Shown here: positions 13,489-17,509 of the stretch, one piece after another
How the letters are laid out: every line of letters begins with the position of its first letter
Position numbering within the stretch: the stretch's first letter is position 1
Assembly (NCBI GenBank): GCA_037144255.1
Contig: JBAWXE010000054.1
Coordinates: 1 to 17,509 of the forward strand
DNA from: JBAWXE01 sp037144255
Lineage (GTDB): Bacteria > Bacteroidota > Bacteroidia > Chitinophagales > Chitinophagaceae
Length of the DNA stretch: 17,509 nucleotides
Direction of reading: 5' to 3'
Position numbers and translations under genes: made by a program
The notes under the pieces: generated by a model
What the model saw: only the letters and a program-made list of their open reading frames with translations
What the model was told of the DNA's origin: nothing
The model's database searches: none

Positions 13489-14139
13489 TTACAGTCCTAT
13501 ATTGTGTTTGATCTTAACTCTGTTATCACGTAACCAATTGAGCGCATAAGGCCCCTCGGCAAATAAGAGATCAAGCATACTGAGATCGGGAATAAAGCCA
13601 TTCCGATCCTGAAATACCTGATAATAAGTAGGGAAACTATCTGACTTATTGTTTATCAAACCGCGAGCGTACATAATACGCAGATCGTAATTAGCGTCAT
13701 CATAATTCTTTTTAAAAGTATTGAGGATGGCCTCTTCCCAATGGATCTGCAATTGCTCTTTTAGCCAATGAACACTGGCTAAGTTGAAATCTATGATTGT
13801 TGCGTACTCTTGTTCAAAAAGAATCTGTAAACTATGGGCATAATAGCTGAAATATGGCGAACGATTGTAAGCGGAAGTGAGGGTGCGCCAATGCTGCATT
13901 TGCCATTTATCTTTATTACATATATGCACATCTTGCATTTCAGTACGCTGATTGCGACCATGTAATAATGGTATACTGAGGGTAACTACACTATTGGCAG
14001 CAGCAATGTAGTACCTATTGCGTAAGCTCATTTTCTGAAAATGCTCTGCCTTATCGAAGCATACAGTGTCGGCATCGAGGGAGATAGCCCACCATGAGAT
14101 ATTAGGAAAAGGAATAAATGGGCTAATGATCAAAGACAT
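13489..14139 (-). CDS. WbqC-family protein
   Basis: A 216-residue protein with the WbqC family pattern: FIPFPNISWWA near the N-terminus, then DKAEHFQKMSLRNRYYIAAANS (~29-50), LSIPLLHGRN (54-63), a KWQMQHWRTLTSAYNRSPYFSYY run (~78-100) and an FNLASVHWLKEQL helix. The family is named after a gene in O-antigen clusters, and its biochemical role is not firmly established; glycan modification or assembly has been suggested. Here it sits between a Dpm1-like glycosyltransferase (convergent) and the GWxTD gene (divergent, 48 bp between starts). This agrees with an envelope role but does not prove it. No signal peptide or membrane segment is visible. Confidence 0.87.
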   Translation of the reverse strand: MSLIISPFIPFPNISWWAISLDADTVCFDKAEHFQKMSLRNRYYIAAANSVVTLSIPLLHGRNQRTEMQDVHICNKDKWQMQHWRTLTSAYNRSPYFSYYAHSLQILFEQEYATIIDFNLASVHWLKEQLQIHWEEAILNTFKKNYDDANYDLRIMYARGLINNKSDSFPTYYQVFQDRNGFIPDLSMLDLLFAEGPYALNWLRDNRVKIKHNIGL

Positions 14140-14187
14140 ATACTGTAGACAACGCTTGATTTAGTAATTTCACGAAAAATAATAAAA

Positions 14188-15657
14188 ATGCTTCGAAGGG
14201 CAGGAATATGTTTATTGATACTTGTGATGTCATTTAGTGCTAAAGCTATTGAAGTATCGGTATTCCATAATATTTTTTACTTACCTGATACCGGTAAAAA
14301 TGCCGGTAACTACAAACCCTATATAGAAGTATACTGGGAAATCAACCCACAATCGATCAATTTTGTAAAGACGAATGATCTATGGCTATCGAAAATAAGG
14401 ACACATGTGGTATTCAGTAATGATAACGGGAAAATATTGGAAGATCATTTTGCATTGCAGACAAGACCTACTGCTAATGTGGATGAGACCATGAGTGAAA
14501 AAATAATGGATCTACACAGGTATGTACTACCCTATGGGCATATCAATATGGAAATAGAATTTGCTGAGGCTTTTGTAAAAGCAGACAGTATTACTTTTAA
14601 AGATACGTTTACAATAAACCCTCCAAAAGACATTGCTTTCTATAGCGGAGTACAACTATTAGACACAGTTATTTATTCAAATGATGAAAGTGCATTCCTG
14701 AAGAACGGAGTACAACAAATACCCTTATCAATCAACTATCTAGACGACGACAAGAATGTATTGCACTACTATGCAGAATGCTATAATAGCGACAAGATAC
14801 CCACTACAGATTACCCACTTGTAGAAACCATATATGTAGCTACAAAAGGTAGCAATGTGCCTTTATATAATCTGCTAAGAGTAGATACTATTAAGGCTGC
14901 CGGCATCCGCCCTATTTTCGGAAATATGAAGATCACAGCATTGGCATCGGGCAATTACTACCTGAATATTGTATTGGAAAATAAGGATAGAGAAAAGATC
15001 AGTTCTAATAGCTTATTCTTCCAGCGTAGCAAGAAAGCACCAGAAAAGATCATTGACACATCAACCAGCGGACCACAAGAAAAATTTGTAGTAATAGACC
15101 TAACAAAGACATTTGTAGAGAAATATGATATTGCACAACTGAAAGCCATACTCAAAATGTTAGTGCCTATTAGTAAACCTGTAGAGGTGGAAGCCATAAG
15201 AGGTTTTACACAAAAGCCTGATGAGACCTATATGCGCTACTTCCTCTATAATTTCTGGACAGACAGAGCAGGCAAAAAAGCATCAGAAGCATGGAAAGCT
15301 TATACACAGAAAGTAATAGAGGTAAATAAGTTATTCGGCTCTTCTTCATTTCCGGGATATGAAACAGACAGGGGATTAGTATACCTGAAATATGGTGCAC
15401 CTGTAGACCGTATAAAAGTAGAAAATGAAGCCGGGTCGTTGCCTTATGAGATATGGTTATATAATGCCATAGCCAAGCAAAGTACAGGACTATTTCTATT
15501 TTACAGACCCACATATATGGTAACAGACTTTAAGTTGCTGCACTCTACAGTTATAGGAGAAGTGCGCAATGCACAATGGAGAAGCATATTATATGCTAAC
15601 GGCACAGGAAGTCAGAACCAGAATTCACGTGCTGATGAATATTTCCAAAACCATTAA
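14188..15657 (+). CDS. GWxTD domain-containing exported protein
   Basis: A 489-residue protein with a signal peptide (MLRRAGICLLILVMSFSAKA, cleavage near residue 20). A long beta-rich N-terminal region (~20-300) is followed by the GWxTD domain near the C-terminus. The domain shows FLYNFWTDRAG (~352-362), then GYETDRGLVYLKYGAP (390-405) and PYEIWLY (419-425). The family is widespread in Bacteroidota and related phyla and has no established function; a periplasmic or envelope location is expected from the signal. dapF starts 16 bp after its stop, so the two genes are likely on one transcript. No promoter matching the consensus was found in the 48-bp divergent gap with the wbqC-like gene, so its control is unclear. 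Confidence 0.86.
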   Translation: MLRRAGICLLILVMSFSAKAIEVSVFHNIFYLPDTGKNAGNYKPYIEVYWEINPQSINFVKTNDLWLSKIRTHVVFSNDNGKILEDHFALQTRPTANVDETMSEKIMDLHRYVLPYGHINMEIEFAEAFVKADSITFKDTFTINPPKDIAFYSGVQLLDTVIYSNDESAFLKNGVQQIPLSINYLDDDKNVLHYYAECYNSDKIPTTDYPLVETIYVATKGSNVPLYNLLRVDTIKAAGIRPIFGNMKITALASGNYYLNIVLENKDREKISSNSLFFQRSKKAPEKIIDTSTSGPQEKFVVIDLTKTFVEKYDIAQLKAILKMLVPISKPVEVEAIRGFTQKPDETYMRYFLYNFWTDRAGKKASEAWKAYTQKVIEVNKLFGSSSFPGYETDRGLVYLKYGAPVDRIKVENEAGSLPYEIWLYNAIAKQSTGLFLFYRPTYMVTDFKLLHSTVIGEVRNAQWRSILYANGTGSQNQNSRADEYFQNH

Positions 15658-15673
15658 CCATACTGAGAATAAC

Positions 15674-16450
15674 ATGAAGTATACTTTCTATAAATATCAT
15701 GGTGCAGGTAATGATTTTATCATACTGGATAACAGAGAGAAAAGGATAGAATTATCTGCACTACAAATAGCTCATATGTGCCATCGTCATTATGGTATAG
15801 GAGCTGATGGGCTGATGTTGTTACAAACATCAGATTCATCGGATTTTCATATGGTGTATTATAACTCTGATGGTAATGAAAGTACTATGTGCGGTAATGG
15901 TGGCAGGTGCATAACAACATTTGCACATAGCATGGGGCTTATTGGCACCGCTACCAGTTTTAGTGCTATAGATGGTAAACATACTGCATATATACGAAAC
16001 GATGGCATGATTGCGCTACATATGCAAGATGTACATGAGATACAACATTATGATGGTTATTATATATTGAATACCGGATCTCCCCACTATGTAACATGGG
16101 TAGATGATGTAAAAGGCACAGATGTGTTTCATTTAGGCAGAACTATACGTAACAGAAAGGATTTTCAGCCCAATGGTATCAATGTCAATTTTGTACAGAA
16201 CGATACTGATGGGATATGGGTAAGAACATATGAACGGGGTGTAGAAGATGAGACGCTGAGTTGCGGAACAGGCGTAACTGCTTGTGCTATAGCTGCTACC
16301 TTCCATCAAAAAGGAAGTTTCAACATAACGATACATACACCCGGAGGAGATTTATTAGTGACCTTTAAAAAAGATAGCCCCACATCGGCTAAAGATGTGG
16401 TACTTACCGGACCAGCAGCCTTTGTGTTCAAAGGTGAGATAACACTGTAA
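15674..16450 (+). CDS. dapF: Diaminopimelate epimerase
   Basis: A 258-residue protein with all DapF hallmarks: YHGAGNDF (8-15), the first catalytic Cys73 in STMCGNGGRC, NVNF (171-174), ERGVEDETLSCGTG with the second catalytic Cys197, and ACAIAA. It interconverts LL- and meso-diaminopimelate, giving both the lysine precursor and the peptidoglycan crosslinking residue. The frame is open upstream to an ATG at 15569, but this would overlap the GWxTD gene by 89 bp and add residues foreign to the family; ATG 15674 gives the usual length and N-terminus. It follows the GWxTD gene by 16 bp and ends 6 bp from the convergent recR stop. Confidence 0.97.
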   Translation: MKYTFYKYHGAGNDFIILDNREKRIELSALQIAHMCHRHYGIGADGLMLLQTSDSSDFHMVYYNSDGNESTMCGNGGRCITTFAHSMGLIGTATSFSAIDGKHTAYIRNDGMIALHMQDVHEIQHYDGYYILNTGSPHYVTWVDDVKGTDVFHLGRTIRNRKDFQPNGINVNFVQNDTDGIWVRTYERGVEDETLSCGTGVTACAIAATFHQKGSFNITIHTPGGDLLVTFKKDSPTSAKDVVLTGPAAFVFKGEITL

Positions 16451-16456
16451 AGTGTA

Positions 16457-17083
16457 TTATTTGCTATTCATATTTACATAGCTCTCTATAGGCAAGCGCT
16501 TGGCTATGGAGCGTGCGAGAGTCATTTCATCAGCATATTCCAGCTCTCCACCAAAAGCAATACCACGCGCTATAGTAGTGATACGAACCGGAAGATCTTT
16601 TAACTGACGAGCAATATAATATACAGTTGTATCGCCTTCAATAGTAGGGCTTAACGCCATTATTAATTCTTCTACAGCATTATCCTTCACCCTATCGTGT
16701 AGAGTAGATACGTTGAGTTGATCTGGGCCAATACCATCAAGGGGTGATAAGATGCCGCCCAAAACATGATATAAGCCATTGTATTGTTGGGTACTTTCAA
16801 TAGCTATCACATCGCGGATATTTTCCACAACACATACTTGATTGTAATTGCGAGAAGTATTAGAGCATATGACACATACCTTGCTGTCTGATACATTATG
16901 GCATACATCACACTCCTGTATCTCATTTCTCATTTTAGATAATGCCCTTGTAAACACATCTACCTCAGCTTTATCCATTTTCATCAATTGCAAAACCATG
17001 CGCAAGGCGGTTTTCTTACCTATGCCGGGCAATTTTGAAAATTCATGTACAGCGTCCTCAATCAGCTTGGAAGAAAAAATCAT
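16457..17083 (-). CDS. recR: Recombination mediator protein RecR
   Basis: A 208-residue protein with the complete RecR order. It has a helix-hairpin-helix (LPGIGKKTALR, 18-28), a four-Cys zinc motif (C58, C61, C70, C73), a Toprim domain starting VCVVENIRDVIAIE (~83-96), and a C-terminal ARGIAFGGELEYADEMTLARS block (172-192). RecR works with RecO (and RecF) to load RecA on SSB-coated single-stranded gaps. Its length is close to the usual ~200. It is preceded by a promoter-like sequence and a palindrome, and lies 90 bp after the stop of the MazG-like gene on the same strand, so it may be transcribed separately or by read-through. Confidence 0.97.
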   Translation of the reverse strand: MIFSSKLIEDAVHEFSKLPGIGKKTALRMVLQLMKMDKAEVDVFTRALSKMRNEIQECDVCHNVSDSKVCVICSNTSRNYNQVCVVENIRDVIAIESTQQYNGLYHVLGGILSPLDGIGPDQLNVSTLHDRVKDNAVEELIMALSPTIEGDTTVYYIARQLKDLPVRITTIARGIAFGGELEYADEMTLARSIAKRLPIESYVNMNSK

Positions 17084-17116
17084 ATAACTATACTAATGGA
17101 TAAAACAGATTGTAAG

Positions 17117-17146
17117 CAAATTTAGGTGTATTCAAACAGCTTTGAA
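17117..17146 (-). promoter_or_regulatory. Predicted promoter for recR
   Basis: On the minus strand a perfect -7 element TAAATTTG (17124 down to 17117) is preceded at 19 bp by TTC (17146-17144), one base off the TTG -33 element. The -7 element ends 33 bp before the recR ATG at 17083. Confidence 0.45.
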
Positions 17147-17148
17147 TA
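17129..17148. promoter_or_regulatory. 20-bp palindrome over the recR promoter, possible operator
   Basis: TATTCAAA (17129-17136) and TTTGAATA (17141-17148) form a perfect 8-bp inverted repeat around CAGC. It covers the predicted -33 element and most of the spacer. Neither strand has a T-run after it, so a terminator is unlikely and a protein-binding site is plausible. Confidence 0.5.
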
Positions 17149-17173
17149 AGTGAAGTGAGAATAATTATATTAT

Positions 17174-17506
17174 CTATTTTAACTTTTCATTATCCCTGTG
17201 GCGAGTCTCATCCCTTTGGGTTTTCTTATCCATATTTTTCTGTAAGGCATCTGTAAGGTCCACACCGGTTTGATTAGCCAAACACAGTAATACCCATAAT
17301 ACATCGGCCATCTCATCGGCCAGTTCCTTTTCCTTATCGCTCTCTTTGGCAGACTGTTCGCCATACTTACGAACCATGACACGAGCCAGTTCGCCTGTTT
17401 CCTCCATTAGAATGCCCAGATTGGTCATTTCATTAAAGTAACGGACACCTATAGTGCGGATCCATTCATCCACCTGTTGCTGAGCCTGACGTATAGTTAT
17501 ATCCAC
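17174..17506 (-). CDS. MazG-like nucleotide pyrophosphohydrolase
   Basis: A 110-residue single-domain all-alpha NTP-PPase. The metal-binding EExxE motif is E35-E36-x-x-E39 (MEETGELARV). The second acidic pair is E65 and D68 in ADEMADVLWVLL, and LANQTGVDLTDAL follows. It ends RDNEKLK. Such proteins hydrolyse (d)NTPs to monophosphate plus pyrophosphate and are thought to clear non-canonical nucleotides. The start is read as GTG at 17506, three bases from the window edge. The N-terminus (MDITIRQAQQQVDEW) looks complete for the family, but an upstream start outside the window cannot be excluded. The next gene on this strand is recR, 90 bp away. Confidence 0.9.
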   Translation of the reverse strand: MDITIRQAQQQVDEWIRTIGVRYFNEMTNLGILMEETGELARVMVRKYGEQSAKESDKEKELADEMADVLWVLLCLANQTGVDLTDALQKNMDKKTQRDETRHRDNEKLK

Positions 17507-17509
17507 AAT

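Noticed and set aside
15569..15673. 35-codon N-terminal extension of dapF
   Set aside because: It overlaps the end of the GWxTD gene and adds non-family residues; the start at 15674 gives the usual MKYTFYKYHGAGNDF opening.
16380..16400. CCACATC ... GATGTGG inverted repeat with a 7-nt loop near the end of dapF
   Set aside because: It lies inside the dapF coding sequence, has no following T-run and is explained by codons; a 7-bp stem can occur by chance.

Overview
The window looks like a chromosomal segment of a Bacteroidota bacterium, most likely from the Chitinophagales/Chitinophagaceae side of the phylum. The signs are a protein ending in a type IX secretion (T9SS) sorting domain, a GWxTD-domain protein, a WbqC-family protein, a BshC bacillithiol enzyme, a Bacteroidota-type Mpl peptidoglycan ligase, low GC content, few recognisable Shine-Dalgarno sites, and promoter-like sequences of the phylum's TTG-N19-21-TAnnTTTG type. 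The assignment rests on reading the proteins, not on a search.

Layout. Bases 1-149 are the 3' end of a folC-like gene on the plus strand. It meets head-on a three-gene minus-strand group (153-3554): a Gfo/Idh/MocA sugar dehydrogenase, a secreted lipoprotein and a polyprenyl-phosphate sugar-1-phosphate transferase. This group reads as part of a surface-glycan pathway. radC (minus) and bshC (plus, GTG start) then diverge, followed by a PorT-like beta-barrel gene with its own promoter and a strong terminator. A large secreted NHL-repeat protein (minus) ends against that terminator.

Bases 9594-10254 are the only long gene-free stretch. It holds three diverged copies of a ~42-bp repeat. Two of them flank a ten-unit array of TTACCG hexamers spaced 10-11 bp apart, about one helical turn. 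This is the least ordinary part of the window.

After that come a 43-aa lipoprotein gene (minus), an mpl-exonuclease pair (plus), a Dpm1-like glycosyltransferase with a TTG start (plus), a wbqC-like gene (minus), a GWxTD gene coupled to dapF (plus), recR (minus) and a MazG-like pyrophosphohydrolase (minus, possibly cut by the window edge).

Functionally this is mostly core metabolism and envelope biology: folate, cell-wall recycling (Mpl), meso-diaminopimelate supply (DapF), glycan building (sugar transferase, Gfo/Idh, GT2), low-molecular-weight thiol (BshC), DNA maintenance (RadC, RecR, exonuclease) and nucleotide-pool cleaning (MazG-like). Genes are tightly packed and several convergent pairs are separated by only 3-16 bp. 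I see no prophage, IS element, CRISPR array, tRNA or rRNA, and no clear multi-gene novel system. The best leads for something undescribed are the phased array with its flanking repeats, the palindrome over the recR promoter, and the tiny lipoprotein.
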